Positions 49,601-58,931 of a stretch of DNA of 64,000 bases are shown one piece after another (the first letter of the stretch is position 1; every line of letters starts with the position of its first letter). Below the pieces are notes generated by a model. The model worked only from the letters and a program-made list of their open reading frames with translations, was not told where the DNA came from and made no database searches. The DNA comes from Burkholderiales bacterium (GTDB lineage: Bacteria; Pseudomonadota; Gammaproteobacteria; Burkholderiales; Burkholderiaceae_C). The stretch covers positions 62,001 through 126,000 of the forward strand of contig JAGWTR010000002.1 of the NCBI GenBank assembly GCA_028868855.1, in the 5' to 3' direction. The position numbers and the translations under genes were made by a program.

Positions 49601-52600
49601 CGCTGCTGGTGCGAACGGCCAGCATGGCGCCGCTGGGCTGCTCGAACATGGCCTGGCCGCGTGCGATGACTGCTGACATGGCATCGCCCACCGACATCAC
49701 GCCTGCATGACAGGCGGCCGCGTATTCGCCAATGCTGTGGCCGATCATGGCCTGCGCTCGGATGCCCAGGCTGTCCAGCCAGACGGCCAGCGCATACGAC
49801 ACGCTGAACAAGGCGGGCTGCGCGTGCCGGGTCTCGGCCAGTTTGGCTGCCACGGCCGCGTCGCTCGGATCGGCCTCGACCAGCCAGGAGCGCAGGTCGG
49901 CGGCCAGGGCAGGCGGTGCCACGGCCAGGCATTGATCGAAGGCTTCGCGAAAGGCGGGGATCTGGTCGACCAGTTGACGCGCCATGCCGGGGTGTTGCGA
50001 GCCCTGGCCGGGAAACAGAAAAACCACGCGCGGCGTGCTTGATGCGATGGCGGTGGCGCTCTTGACATCGCGCAGCGCGACCACGGCCGAGGCCGCATCA
50101 TGGGCCACGACGGCGATGCGGTGCGGCATGGCCTGCCGACCGCGTGTCAAGGTGGCGACCACGCTGGCCATCGGCGTGCTGGGGTGGCGTTCAAGGTAAG
50201 CGGACAGGTCTTGGGCGCGTTGCAGCGCGGCCTGCGGCGTGCGGGCCGACAGGGGCAAGAGCATTAAGCGGCCGGCATCGGCGACGGCTTCCGTTGGGAA
50301 GGGCTGCACGGGCGCTTCTTCGAGCACCACATGGGCGTTGGTGCCACCGACCCCGAAGGAGCTGACCGCCGCGCGGCGCACGGTCGCGCCGCGCGGCCAG
50401 GCGCGGGCGCTGCCCACGACCTCGAAGGGTGTGTTGGCAAAGTCGATGTGCGGGTTGGGATGGCGGTAGTGCAGCGTGCCTGGAATGACTTCGCGGTGCA
50501 GCGTCAGGGTGGCCTTGATCAGACCAACCACCCCAGCGGCGGCGACCATGTGGCCCAGGTGACCCTTGACGGAGCCGATCTGGCAGAACTGTGTGTCGGT
50601 CGTGTCGCCAGCCCAGGCGCGACTCAGGGCCGCGATCTCGATCGGGTCGCCCAGGGACGTGCCCGTGCCATGCGCTTCCACGTAACCGATGCTGCGGGCG
50701 TTCACCCCGGCATGGTCCAGGGCCATGCGGATGACGTCGGCCTGGCCGGTGACGCTGGGCGCCGTGAAGCTGGCCTTCTCGCCGCCATCGTTGTTCAGCC
50801 CCACCCCCTTGATGACGCCGTAAACGGTGTCGCCATCGTCCAGCGCTTGTTGCAGACGCTTGAGCACCACGACACCGCCGCCACTGGCGAACAGCGTGCC
50901 CGAGGCGTCGGCATCGAAGGGTCGACAGCGGCCATCGGCGGACTCCATGCCGCCTTCCACGTGCAGATAGCCGCCGGCCTGAGGCACGACCACGGTGACG
51001 CCGCCGGCCAGGGCGACATCACATTGGCCTTGGGCCAGCGCATGCCAGGCCTGGGTGATCGCGACCAGCGAGGTCGAACAGGCGGTGTGGATGGACACTG
51101 CCGGTCCGCGCAGGTTCAGTCGATTGGCCGCACGTGTGGCGATGTAGTCCTTTTCGCTGGCCAGCATGGTGGCGAATTCGCCGTATTGCTGGATCAGCTC
51201 GGGCTGCTCGGCGCGCATGGCCGGCAGGTAGGTGTTGTTGGCGCTGCCAGCGTACACGCCGATGCGGGTGTCACGGTCGTCGTCGCTGCCATCACTCACG
51301 CGGACGGGGTCGATGGCGGCGTCTTCCAGGGCCGACCAGCACAGCTCCAGGAACAGGCGCTGCTGGGGGTCGAGCACGGTGGCTTCGCGGGCGGAAATGC
51401 CGAAGAACGCGGCGTCAAACCGGTCAGCATCGTCCATCACGCCGCGTGCCGCCACGAAGTTGGGCCGGCTGCGCAGGGACTCGGGCACCGAGGGATCCAG
51501 CTCGTGCGGGGCAAAGCGGCGGATGCTTTCTCGGTCGGCCAGCAGGTTGTCCCAGAAGGTGTCGATGTCGTGCGCGTTGCCGGCCCGGATGGACATGCCG
51601 ATGATGGCGATGCCATCCTGCGCGGTCGAGGCCGAAGCCTCGGTCGTGTTTCTGCGTTTGTTTTTGCGCTGTGCTGCGGCGCCTTGCAGGCTCTGGGCCA
51701 TGCCGGCGATGGTCGGGTGATCGTAGATGTCGGCGACGCTCAGGTTCAAGCCCAGTTGCTTGAGCCGGCTCACGCAGCGCATCACCAGCAGCGAGCGGGC
51801 GCCGGCGTCGAACACATTGGTGTCGTCGCTCAACTCGTTGATGCCCAGCAATTCTTGCCAGAGCGCGCGCAACTGCTCGGCCACGGGCAGCGGGGCCTGG
51901 CCGGGCGCAGGGGCTGTTGATTCAGGGGTCACCGGCAGGGGCAGGTTGCGTCGGTCGATCTTGCCGCTGGGGGTGGTCGGCAGCATGTCGAGCACGATGA
52001 AGCGCACCGGGATCATGTAGTCAGGCAGGCGCTCGCGCAGCCATTGGCGCAGCTCGCCCAGCAAGTCGCTCCACGGGGGGCTGTCTGCGCGCAGCACCAC
52101 ATGGGCCACCAACTGGCGGCCGCTGCCGGGCACATCGGGCGCTGTCACGGCAGCATCCTGAATGTGCGGATGGGCCATCAGGGCCAGTTCGATGTCGCCC
52201 GGTTCGATGCGAAAGCCGTCGACCTTGAGCTGCTGATCAATGCGTCCCAGGTAGGTCATGAGCCCGCATGGGTCGCGGCGCACCAGGTCGCCGGTGGCAT
52301 ACCAGCGCCCGACCAGGCCCGCCGGAGCGTCGAGGAATCGTTCGGCGCTCAAGGCTGCCTGGCCGAGGTAGCCATGGGCCAGACAGGCGCCGCCCAGCAG
52401 CAATTCGCCGGTTTCACCTGGGCTGAGTGCCTGGGTGTCGGGATCGCGCAGGGCCACCTGAACATGGGGCAGGGCGGTGCCGATGGGCGGGATGCCGGGC
52501 CAGGCCGCCGTCGGGCCAGACAGTTCGAAGGCGGTGACCACATGGCTTTCCGTCGGGCCGTAGTGGTTGTGCAGCACCGCGCGGGGCTGGCGATCGAACA

Positions 52601-53459
52601 GGGCGCGGATGCTCGGGGTGAGTTGCAATTGTTCGCCGGCACTGACCACGTCCAGCAGCGTCAAAGAAGCCTGGCCGTCGGCGTGCGCCTCTTCATCGGC
52701 TTGCGCCAGCATTTGCAAGGCGACGTAGGGCAGAAACAGGCGATCCACCCGGTGCTCGACCAGGGCCTGGCGCAGCATGATGGGGTCGCGTCGGTGGCTG
52801 TCGGGGATCAAGACCAGGGTGCCGCCGCATGCCAGGGTCGAGACGATCTCCTGGAAATGCACGTCAAAGGACAGCGGCGCAAATTGCAAGGTGCGGGCGG
52901 CTCGCCCCAGGCGCGGATGCTCGGCGTGCCATTGAATCAGGTGACGCAGGGGCTGAGCGCCCATCGCCACTCCTTTGGGGCGTCCCGTCGACCCCGAAGT
53001 GAACAGCACATAGGCCAGATCATCGGAGGCTGCGTAAGGGCTGGCCGCCACGGGGGCGACGCGGTCCAGCGTGGGGACATCGCCCCCCACCAGTTCACGC
53101 AAGGTCGCCATGGCCTGGGGATCACCGACCACGGCGCGCAATTGCGCATCGGCCAGCATGGCGCTGAGGCGCTCGGCCGGGTAGGACAGATCCAGGGGGA
53201 CGTACGCGACCCCGACTTCCAGGGCGGCAAGGATGGCGATCACGGTGTCGGCCGAGCGCGTGGCGGCGATGCCCAGGCGGTCACCCGCGTGCAAGCCGGC
53301 AGTACGCAAGGTGGAGGCCTGCTGGTTGACCGCTTCCGACAGCGCTTGATAACTCAACGTGGCGCTCGGCGTTTCCAGGGCGGCTGCTTGTGGGAATCGG
53401 CGCGTAGCCTGGCGCAACCAGTCCCCCAACGGAGTCAGGCTGGTTGACACTTCACTCAT
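40677..53459 (-). CDS. Hybrid NRPS-PKS megasynthase (A-T-KS-AT-ACP-AMT-C-A-T-C-A*-T)
   Basis: A 4,260-residue single-chain synthetase. Domains: A1 (about 1-515, key Asp199, code read by eye DVQFVAHVVK, near proline); T1 (Ser556); KS (about 620-1050, Cys794, EAHGTGT, KGHLGHM); AT (about 1150-1440, Ser1242, HAFH 1338-1341, malonyl type); ACP (Ser1568); PLP aminotransferase (about 1725-2140, Lys1990); C1 (His2308 in SHLVFDG); A2 (about 2600-3120, Asp2830, code DILQLGMVWK, near glycine); T2 (Ser3174); C2 (HH 3369-3370 in HHILWDG); A3 (about 3670-4110, no TSGSTGxPKG, no catalytic Lys); T3 (Ser4194). No KR, MT or TE. Layout resembles McyE and MycA/ItuA beta-amino-acid modules. Start: ATG with AGGGGAA upstream. 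Confidence 0.92.
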   Translation of the reverse strand: MSEVSTSLTPLGDWLRQATRRFPQAAALETPSATLSYQALSEAVNQQASTLRTAGLHAGDRLGIAATRSADTVIAILAALEVGVAYVPLDLSYPAERLSAMLADAQLRAVVGDPQAMATLRELVGGDVPTLDRVAPVAASPYAASDDLAYVLFTSGSTGRPKGVAMGAQPLRHLIQWHAEHPRLGRAARTLQFAPLSFDVHFQEIVSTLACGGTLVLIPDSHRRDPIMLRQALVEHRVDRLFLPYVALQMLAQADEEAHADGQASLTLLDVVSAGEQLQLTPSIRALFDRQPRAVLHNHYGPTESHVVTAFELSGPTAAWPGIPPIGTALPHVQVALRDPDTQALSPGETGELLLGGACLAHGYLGQAALSAERFLDAPAGLVGRWYATGDLVRRDPCGLMTYLGRIDQQLKVDGFRIEPGDIELALMAHPHIQDAAVTAPDVPGSGRQLVAHVVLRADSPPWSDLLGELRQWLRERLPDYMIPVRFIVLDMLPTTPSGKIDRRNLPLPVTPESTAPAPGQAPLPVAEQLRALWQELLGINELSDDTNVFDAGARSLLVMRCVSRLKQLGLNLSVADIYDHPTIAGMAQSLQGAAAQRKNKRRNTTEASASTAQDGIAIIGMSIRAGNAHDIDTFWDNLLADRESIRRFAPHELDPSVPESLRSRPNFVAARGVMDDADRFDAAFFGISAREATVLDPQQRLFLELCWSALEDAAIDPVRVSDGSDDDRDTRIGVYAGSANNTYLPAMRAEQPELIQQYGEFATMLASEKDYIATRAANRLNLRGPAVSIHTACSTSLVAITQAWHALAQGQCDVALAGGVTVVVPQAGGYLHVEGGMESADGRCRPFDADASGTLFASGGGVVVLKRLQQALDDGDTVYGVIKGVGLNNDGGEKASFTAPSVTGQADVIRMALDHAGVNARSIGYVEAHGTGTSLGDPIEIAALSRAWAGDTTDTQFCQIGSVKGHLGHMVAAAGVVGLIKATLTLHREVIPGTLHYRHPNPHIDFANTPFEVVGSARAWPRGATVRRAAVSSFGVGGTNAHVVLEEAPVQPFPTEAVADAGRLMLLPLSARTPQAALQRAQDLSAYLERHPSTPMASVVATLTRGRQAMPHRIAVVAHDAASAVVALRDVKSATAIASSTPRVVFLFPGQGSQHPGMARQLVDQIPAFREAFDQCLAVAPPALAADLRSWLVEADPSDAAVAAKLAETRHAQPALFSVSYALAVWLDSLGIRAQAMIGHSIGEYAAACHAGVMSVGDAMSAVIARGQAMFEQPSGAMLAVRTSSEVVASLLPAGLEIAAANAPSLTVVAGPHEAISAFATQLEAQDIGTTRLKVSHAFHSASMDGAMSKVSKALGRAALSAPSIPVYSCVSGAPLRAEDATDPAYWARQVRATVQFSRAVQAELTRGETVFVEVGPSQALTALLRQHRTAQNTVPRIVSLLGPAQEPGAPATRALQGLGALWCAGVAIAWPVSSRARRLPLPAYPFRGDVHWFKRRALVVASEPAVESAPLPAIAPFVLPAAEDLPPMSRLPRLEQELTRILGDVSGLPAESVDRNATFVDQGLDSLSLTQATLELERVFGIKLRFRRLLEDLDTLAKLAMFLDAEVPANQFAPPAPAPAAVATPQVAQAMPTALPVHGDAVHQLIQQQMQLMAQQLALLSGQPALVAQTPHQPRPPAPSEPEAPLKTSLLEKPFGASARITLDTKTDFTPTQRRWLDDFIARYNARTGQSKAFSQQHRKVMADPRVVTGFNPLWKDLVYPIVADRSKGAHVWDIDGNEYIDLLSCFGANLLGYQPDSVIQAMKDQLDAGIEVGPQHPIAAEVAQLISELTGMERVAFCNTGSEAVMGAMRIARTVTGRKTIAIFTNSYHGIFDEVIVRGTKQLRSLSAAPGILANAVENILVLDYDSEDSLRVLRERGHELAAIMIEPIQNKYPTLQPREFVKSLRQIADHADCALIFDEVVTGFRLAPGGAQEFYGVRSDLSTYGKIIGGGLPFAAIAGGSKWLDALDGGHWQYGDASYPEAGVTYFAGTFVRHPLALAAARASLLHIKQGGQQLYRTLNERTQRLVDRLNEAFAVRGAPVQAVHCASLWRLSWDDNQKYVSLFYYLARFHGLHLYEQFGHFVTEAMGDAETARILDVFLKALDELMGLGLITPREGFPPPAGPSGGPNGNDAAPLTPGQTERWLAASFDANARRALNESFCLSLSGPVNADALKTAVQDVLERHDAFRVRFDLDQPRQVLGASGPMAIAEVDLRNQPDAHAALDAFCTQASQRDFPLDQAPLAAVSLLRLADGRVVVHVVASHLVFDGWASSVFNAELAQAYKARSMGMRPSFKPAESPLAFAEEEQARFEGPEGQESLRHWQQLLRHPPAHLNLGDRTPPVPRTYAADTQRVRLDGELLSRLRAHARQSGATLFQLLLSAVTVMLQKRSGQPEFIVSIPYASQALKHHGPLMADGVLDLPLRLGCEPQESFATVLKRVRSQLMDALEQPLMTQSTVARALGIRSAGDRPPLTGIYFNLNPKVDLSAYAPLVATLHEGRKGGTLSELFFNFYEQDDALTLDLHYSSEYFSPECAQALINALVAQCDSMAEPLPSTPKSPALAKTIPAADPRVIAWNAATGTPIEPGARIEQWISRQAAATPDAIAVVAQGRTLSYAALEARANRFANLLKSRGIGPGMLVGVSLTRGLDLIPSLLGILKTGAAYVPLDPGFPKDRLHYMAQDADVRLVITDSLNADLSGVPRDKQVRIDDDAAAIAAMPDTAPPAQAHWPADAPAYVIYTSGSTGQPKGVVLPQNAVCNFLASMRREPGLQASDRLLAVTTLSFDIAVLELFLPLTTGARTVLAQREEAMDGEVLGRLVASQGINVMQATPTTWHMLLDANWRAPAGFKALCGGEPLPPSLAERLLQAGVELWNMYGPTETTVWSTLSRIVDAKQKITIGRPIANTQVWVLDEQLKPCAIGQEGELCIGGAGVAIGYFKRPELTLEKFITDPFSRDAGARIYRTGDLARWSDDGTIEHLGRLDFQVKIRGYRIELGEIEARLAALPGIARTVVMAREDDPGDVRLVAYIVTRPGVTADVAQLRDTLRTTLPDYMLPQHIVALDALPLLPNGKIDRKALPAPAEPQPASSVTYHAPRNDLERTIAEAMQTMLKIRQLGVDDDFFAVGGHSLLAARVIGQINKQLGTQLTLRALFEAPTVATLAQAIEGQRSGANTPELQRTPIVHRADQSTAPLTVMQERIRFVEEMQPGRVAYNAPSAHRLTGPMNLQLFDQAFAEMIRRQPALRTAIVPQGGRYIQKVLDHVDASLLPLEDLSELPKPQREAVLAQRLEALTAETFDLSQAPLLKMRLFKLAEQEHALFFMTHHILWDGWSFDIFYTEISSLYEALLHGKAPDLAPLSITYGDYAQWHQEWLKSDELTDQVAYWSRQFGEGAMPKAPWGDVPRQFASAGRGSTQWLHLDDTLVEQVRDVAKQTGSTLSIVMMSVYAALMSQWLGDNRPAIGMPFRGRSTPELDAIMGFFNNMLPIRLEVQPQLTCLDWIKSVRQTMVAAFASQDAPFELLSREMAGQRAGVDNRLYQVMFSFQDVRQRQTHWGPLVHERIPLLQQAATEDLNLWMVEIPGGIEGGFQYNADLFLPSTAEALCNRFVSALTSLVSDPRQAVAQLLAMRPAEQALVERWSTAPSRALDAGDPLQAIAARITATPDRPALRSGPLTITYGELGQRMQAFKAVLASKLTARHALIAVSVDDPLAQIIASLAVLDSGARCLVLDPETAFEALQTLAPALHIDASISDTPAGIDGTVWIDAQEIQDARPARRTTEGHVRLALMALTGSAPTVVDRDSLSALYGALSKDIRLLASDRVLCIDDAARGLHLTQAVLALSQGAALVFADAEIAQDGQQLAALVRGESVAMLHASAAAWTRLLATNPVGASLPLIAWLDVTETTPELVAALLEANATVMSIFRPTASSVPIAAGLLSGAQDSGLFGQPLVPDWVRIVDAQGALVPPGIAGQLRCAAAPGSTSFSTGLQARWRTDGILQCLGPVKGTAFLEGHALDLTALEQRLKAQTGVQDAAVALVDDAQGHRRLHTWVQGRPNASLDQARCSAALRQALPSHIAPPHLMEVARISRLLDGSLDPALLSRKRHAAADTPRHAPSTPTEQALAKVWQELLGITEVGQQDNFFELGGTSLLAMQAVLQLEQRIGKQLSPRRYVIETLAQLAAAYDQIGASPASAKPDPAKRAGFAQRLAALIKRA

Positions 53460-53479
53460 GCGTTCCCCTATTTGTTGGT

Positions 53480-53518
53480 ATTGATTTTGGTCAATTGTGC
53501 GGGTTTAGCATACCCCGC
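53480..53518. promoter_or_regulatory. Two inverted repeats upstream of the NRPS-PKS
   Basis: Between the megasynthase ATG and the preceding hydrolase, ATTGA(6)TCAAT lies at 53480-53495 and GCGGG(10)CCCGC at 53499-53518. Both are perfect in their 5-base arms. They may be operators or an mRNA structure in the 100-base leader. I could not identify a convincing -35/-10 pair. Confidence 0.4.
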
Positions 53519-53561
53519 GAATCGATGATACTTGGCTGGCAAAGTGCCCATTTCGAACGGT

Positions 53562-54437
53562 TCAAGGGCTCAGAAATGCGTTGGCGTGCGCTGCCGTGCG
53601 AATTGGGTCTTCCTGCATGAAGCAGTGGCCGCCTGACACCTGCAGGCTTTCGACATGCGGGTTGATGAGTTGCCATTGCCTCGCGGAGGCGGTGACGAAG
53701 GGGAAGGTGCGTTCACCGTGAAGCATCAGCGTGGGGGTGGTGATGCGGCTCAGCGCGCTCCATAGACCTTGGGGCGCCGAACTGAAAATCTCGGACTCTC
53801 GCTGCGGTGCGCATTTCAAGGAGATGCCGCCCTCCGGGGCTTCGCGCAAGGCGTGATCGACAAAGGCCTGCAAGGATTCATCGGTCCAGCCACGGTAGGT
53901 GCCACGGCCCTCCAGGGACGATTTGGCTTCGGCGCGATCTGGCCAGTGCTGGCGGCGTGCGCGCGCGCTGCGGGCCAGAGGGTGGTGGCCGCTCAGGCCG
54001 GTCCATTGAGCCATGGTCATGGCCCATAGCATCGCGGGGCTGAACAGCACCGGGTCCAGCACCACGGCGCGTTCAAAAAGTTGGGGGTGCTGGGCCAGGG
54101 TCAAGCAGGTCAGCACGCCCCCAAAGCTGTGTCCCATGGCTGACCTGGGTACGTCGCTGAACAGGGGCAGGTGAGCCGTGAAGGCCTCGGCGGCCAGATC
54201 CGCGCTGCGGTTCCATCCGACGAATCGATCGCCGTGGTCGCTGTCGCCATGACCTTGCACGTCGCTCAGCCACAGGTCAAAGTGCTCGGACAGGGGGGCC
54301 AACATGGGCGTGTAGACGCGTCCGCAAAAGCCATTGCCATGCAGGAAATGCAGCAAGGGCTTGCCCGAGGGCGGGGAGTGCCAGCCCCGCAGCACAAAGC
54401 CTTCACAGGCGGTGTGGGTCCAGGGAGTCAACTGCAT
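53562..54437 (-). CDS. Alpha/beta hydrolase with intact Ser nucleophile
   Basis: A 291-residue alpha/beta-hydrolase-fold protein. The oxyanion region is LHFLHGNGFCGRVYTPMLAPL; the nucleophile elbow is AMGHSFGGVL (Ser104). The acid is near LMLHGERTFPFV and the His is in SGGHCFMQED, so the triad is complete, unlike the two hydrolases after the megasynthase. It is 102 bases upstream of the NRPS-PKS gene on the same strand and may start the operon. A thioesterase or release role is plausible, because the megasynthase has no TE, but it could also be unrelated. Confidence 0.82.
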   Translation of the reverse strand: MQLTPWTHTACEGFVLRGWHSPPSGKPLLHFLHGNGFCGRVYTPMLAPLSEHFDLWLSDVQGHGDSDHGDRFVGWNRSADLAAEAFTAHLPLFSDVPRSAMGHSFGGVLTCLTLAQHPQLFERAVVLDPVLFSPAMLWAMTMAQWTGLSGHHPLARSARARRQHWPDRAEAKSSLEGRGTYRGWTDESLQAFVDHALREAPEGGISLKCAPQRESEIFSSAPQGLWSALSRITTPTLMLHGERTFPFVTASARQWQLINPHVESLQVSGGHCFMQEDPIRTAAHANAFLSP

Positions 54438-54546
54438 GGGGGTACTTCGGAGTCAGAGTGTCTTGCGCCTATTGTGCCCACACATTGCGCGCCTGCGCCC
54501 GCTCGCGCCGACCTGACATCGGCTCGGCCTCGCACTGGCCAGGGCG

Positions 54547-54575
54547 AAAAAAAGGGACTCCGAAGAGTCCCCTTT
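54547..54575 (-). terminator. Terminator after the thiolase
   Basis: Read on the minus strand, GGGGACTC TTCG GAGTCCC with a stable TTCG loop is followed by TTTTTTT, 27 bases behind the thiolase stop. T-runs on both sides could let it act in both directions. Confidence 0.85.
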
Positions 54576-54601
54576 TGCTTGGGCGATGCAGTTGACGCTG
54601 A

Positions 54602-55786
54602 TCAGATGCGCTCAATCACCAGGGCAATGCCTTGGCCGCCGCCGATGCACATCGTGATCAGGGCATAACGGCCGCCGGTGCGTTGCAGCTCATAAATGGC
54701 CTTGGTCACCAGGATGGCGCCGGTGCCGCCCACGGGGTGACCCAGCGAGATGCCCGAACCGTTGGGGTTGACCTTCTCGTTGTCCAGGCCCAGCTCCTTG
54801 GCCACGGCGCAGGCTTGGGCGGCGAAGGCTTCGTTCGCTTCGATCACGTCCATGTCAGCCACGCTCAAACCCGCCTTGGCCAGCGCGTTGCGCGAAGCCG
54901 GCACGGGGCCGATGCCCATGTACTCAGGCTCAACGCCCGCGTGGCCGTAGGACACCAGGCGCGCCAGGGGCTTCAGACCCAGCGCCTTGGCCTTCTCGGC
55001 CGAGGCCATCACCACCGCGCCGGCGCCGTCGTTCAGGGTCGAGGCGTTGCCCGCCGTCACGGTGCCTTCTTCCTTCTTGAACGCCGGCTTCATTTTGGCC
55101 AGCGCGTCCACCGTGGTGTCGCCCTTCACGCCTTCGTCGGTGTCAAACAGCACCACGCCCTTGCGGGTCTTGATCTCGACCGGAACGATCTGGTCCTTGA
55201 AGTAACCAGCGGCAATCGCCTTGGCAGCGCGCTGCTGCGACTGCACGGCATAAGCGTCTTGCTGCTCGCGGGTGATCTCGTAGCGAGCGGCCACGTTTTC
55301 AGCGGTGATGCCCATGTGGATGTGCATGCGGGGGTCATGCAAGGCGCCCAACACGTAGTCCAGCATCTTGACGTCACCCATGCGGGCACCCCAGCGGTTG
55401 CTGGTCACCAAATAAGCGCCGCGGCTCATGGATTCAGCACCAGCGCCAACGGCCACGTCGCAGTCACCCAACAAGATGGACTGGGCCGCCGACACGATGG
55501 CTTGCAGGCCCGAACCACACAGGCGGTTCACGTTGAAGGCCGGGGTCTCCTGCGGCACACCCGCTTCCAGGGCCGCCACTCGGCTGATGTAGGCGTCTTG
55601 GGGCACGGAAGGGATCACATGACCGACGACCACATGGCCGACATCCTTGGGTTGAACGCCAGCGCGCTCCAGTGCGGTCTTGATGACCAGAGCACCCAGC
55701 TGGGCCGGGGGGACATCCTTGAGCGAGCCACCGTAAGAGCCAATGGCGGTACGGGCTGCGCCCACAAAGACGACGTCGCGTGTCAT
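54602..55786 (-). CDS. Acetyl-CoA acetyltransferase (thiolase)
   Basis: A 394-residue biosynthetic-type thiolase that condenses two acetyl-CoA, or cleaves acetoacetyl-CoA. From ATG 55786 (AAGGA 9 bases before) it begins [20 protein letters not shown]. It has the acyl-enzyme Cys in [16 protein letters not shown], the GHPVGGTGA His region and the C-terminal [15 protein letters not shown] with the second Cys. It may feed polyhydroxybutyrate or fatty-acid metabolism. It has its own terminator and stands alone. Confidence 0.93.
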   Translation of the reverse strand: MTRDVVFVGAARTAIGSYGGSLKDVPPAQLGALVIKTALERAGVQPKDVGHVVVGHVIPSVPQDAYISRVAALEAGVPQETPAFNVNRLCGSGLQAIVSAAQSILLGDCDVAVGAGAESMSRGAYLVTSNRWGARMGDVKMLDYVLGALHDPRMHIHMGITAENVAARYEITREQQDAYAVQSQQRAAKAIAAGYFKDQIVPVEIKTRKGVVLFDTDEGVKGDTTVDALAKMKPAFKKEEGTVTAGNASTLNDGAGAVVMASAEKAKALGLKPLARLVSYGHAGVEPEYMGIGPVPASRNALAKAGLSVADMDVIEANEAFAAQACAVAKELGLDNEKVNPNGSGISLGHPVGGTGAILVTKAIYELQRTGGRYALITMCIGGGQGIALVIERI

Positions 55787-55900
55787 GGAGTGTTTCCTTA
55801 ATCGTTGGATTCTGAGGGGAGGGGTTGTCAAATTATGACGCGTCGCAGCATGCTGCCAGATCCGGGCCGCTGGCAAAGCCGGTGGATCATGAAAAACCAC

Positions 55901-56836
55901 TCAATCGACGCACAGCAGCGAGGCATCCTGAGCCCCCAGGATGGTTTCAGCGTGCTCCAGCACGAAGTAGCGAAACGCCTCGGCCGCCGGAGACAGCACC
56001 TTGGACACTTGATGCACGATGTTCCAAGTGCGCATCAGCGGCGTGTCTTCAAATTCGATGATGTGCAGCAAACCATTGCGCACTTCGGCGGCCACCGCAT
56101 GCAGCGATAAAAAGCCGATGCCCAATCCGGCCGTCACCGCAGCCTTGATGGTCTCGTTGCTGGCGATCTCCATGCCGATGCGTGGAGCCAGCTGGTGGTG
56201 CCGGAGGTAGGTGTCCAGCACCTCGCGCACTTCTGAGCCGGTCTCGCGCGCGATCAATGGGTGGTTCATCAGTGCGTTCAAGGGCGGGTGGCCCACGCTC
56301 AACAAGGGGTGGCCCGGCGGGCAAACGAACACCATGGCGTGGCCGGCAAATGGCTCGGCGCGCATGGCGTATTCCTTGGGCGGACGGCCCATCACCGCCA
56401 GGTCGATCTCGTTGCTGTGCATGCGCGCCATCAGTTTGTTGATGTCGCGGGTCACGTCCAGCTTGACGTCCACGCCCGGGTGCTCGGCCTGAAAGCGCGC
56501 CAGCAACTGCGGCAAAAAATAGCCTGCCGTGCTGATCAGCCCGATGGTCAGCACGCCGGTTTCGACGCGCTTGAAACGCGCCATGACGTTGTCGGCGTCC
56601 TTCAGGGTCGACAGCAGGCGTTTGGCGTAGACCAGAAAGTACTCGCCCGCCATGGTGAGGCTCACCTGGCGGCCCTGGCGTTCAAACAAAGGCAGGCCCA
56701 CATGGCTTTCCAGCTCCTTGACCTGCATGGTCACGGCCGGGGGGGTGAGGTGCAGGCTTTCAGCCGCCTGGCTGAAGCTGAGTTGCCGAGCGACTTCCGT
56801 GAAGACCCTTATTTGCCTAAAAGTTACGCTTCTCAT
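55901..56836 (-). CDS. cbbR: LysR-type regulator CbbR
   Basis: A 311-residue LysR-family activator of Calvin-cycle genes. The N-terminal helix-turn-helix is FRQIRVFTEVARQLSFSQAAESLHLTPPAVTMQVKELE (about 6-43). The effector domain starts near 92 (LTIGLISTAGYFLPQLLARF). It is divergent from cbbL with 134 bases between the starts, the classical cbbR arrangement, which carries the identification. I start at MRSVTFRQ; the open frame goes further upstream into the shared promoter. Confidence 0.93.
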   Translation of the reverse strand: MRSVTFRQIRVFTEVARQLSFSQAAESLHLTPPAVTMQVKELESHVGLPLFERQGRQVSLTMAGEYFLVYAKRLLSTLKDADNVMARFKRVETGVLTIGLISTAGYFLPQLLARFQAEHPGVDVKLDVTRDINKLMARMHSNEIDLAVMGRPPKEYAMRAEPFAGHAMVFVCPPGHPLLSVGHPPLNALMNHPLIARETGSEVREVLDTYLRHHQLAPRIGMEIASNETIKAAVTAGLGIGFLSLHAVAAEVRNGLLHIIEFEDTPLMRTWNIVHQVSKVLSPAAEAFRYFVLEHAETILGAQDASLLCVD

Positions 56837-58455
<1,619 letters not shown>

Positions 58456-58477
58456 GCAAGGTCAAGGAGAACACCAC

Positions 58478-58921
58478 ATGATGACCAACCCCACCGGGCG
58501 CCTCACGCAAGGTCAGTTCAGCTTTCTGCCCGATTTGACCGACGCCGAGATTGCGTTGCAAATCGAATACGGGCTCAAGAAGGGCTACGCCTGGAGCGTG
58601 GAATACACCGACGATCCGCACCCGCGCAACACCTACTGGGAGATGTACGGCAACCCAATGTTCGACCTGAAAGATGCCGCTGGCGTCGTCAGCGAACTGA
58701 AGGCCTGCCGCGACACCTTTGGCCGCGGCCACTACATCCGCCTGATGGCGTTTGACTCCACCCGTGGCGTCGAAACCATTGCGATGTCCTTCATCGTCAA
58801 TCGCCCCAAGAACGAGCCCGGCTTGCGCCTGGAGCGTCACGAAGTGGATGGCCGCTCCATGCGCTACACCATGAGCGCCTACGCGATTGCAGCGCCTGAA
58901 GGCGAGCGTTACAGCGATTGA
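58478..58921 (+). CDS. cbbS: RuBisCO small subunit, red type
   Basis: A 147-residue small subunit with [45 protein letters not shown] and a C-terminal extension ([20 protein letters not shown]) that in red-type enzymes forms a beta-barrel in the central channel. AAGGAGA lies 7 bases before; two adjacent ATG codons at 58478 and 58481 are both possible. It follows cbbL by 22 bases and precedes cbbX by 10. Confidence 0.96.
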   Translation: MMTNPTGRLTQGQFSFLPDLTDAEIALQIEYGLKKGYAWSVEYTDDPHPRNTYWEMYGNPMFDLKDAAGVVSELKACRDTFGRGHYIRLMAFDSTRGVETIAMSFIVNRPKNEPGLRLERHEVDGRSMRYTMSAYAIAAPEGERYSD

Positions 58922-58931
58922 TGCGACCGAG

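Noticed and set aside
44151-53447. Many long plus-strand open frames antisense to the NRPS-PKS gene (for example 52044-53447 and 50331-51920)
   Set aside because: They are shadows of GC-rich coding sequence: they have no family motifs, odd composition rich in Gly, His, Arg and Gln, and overlap strong domains on the other strand.
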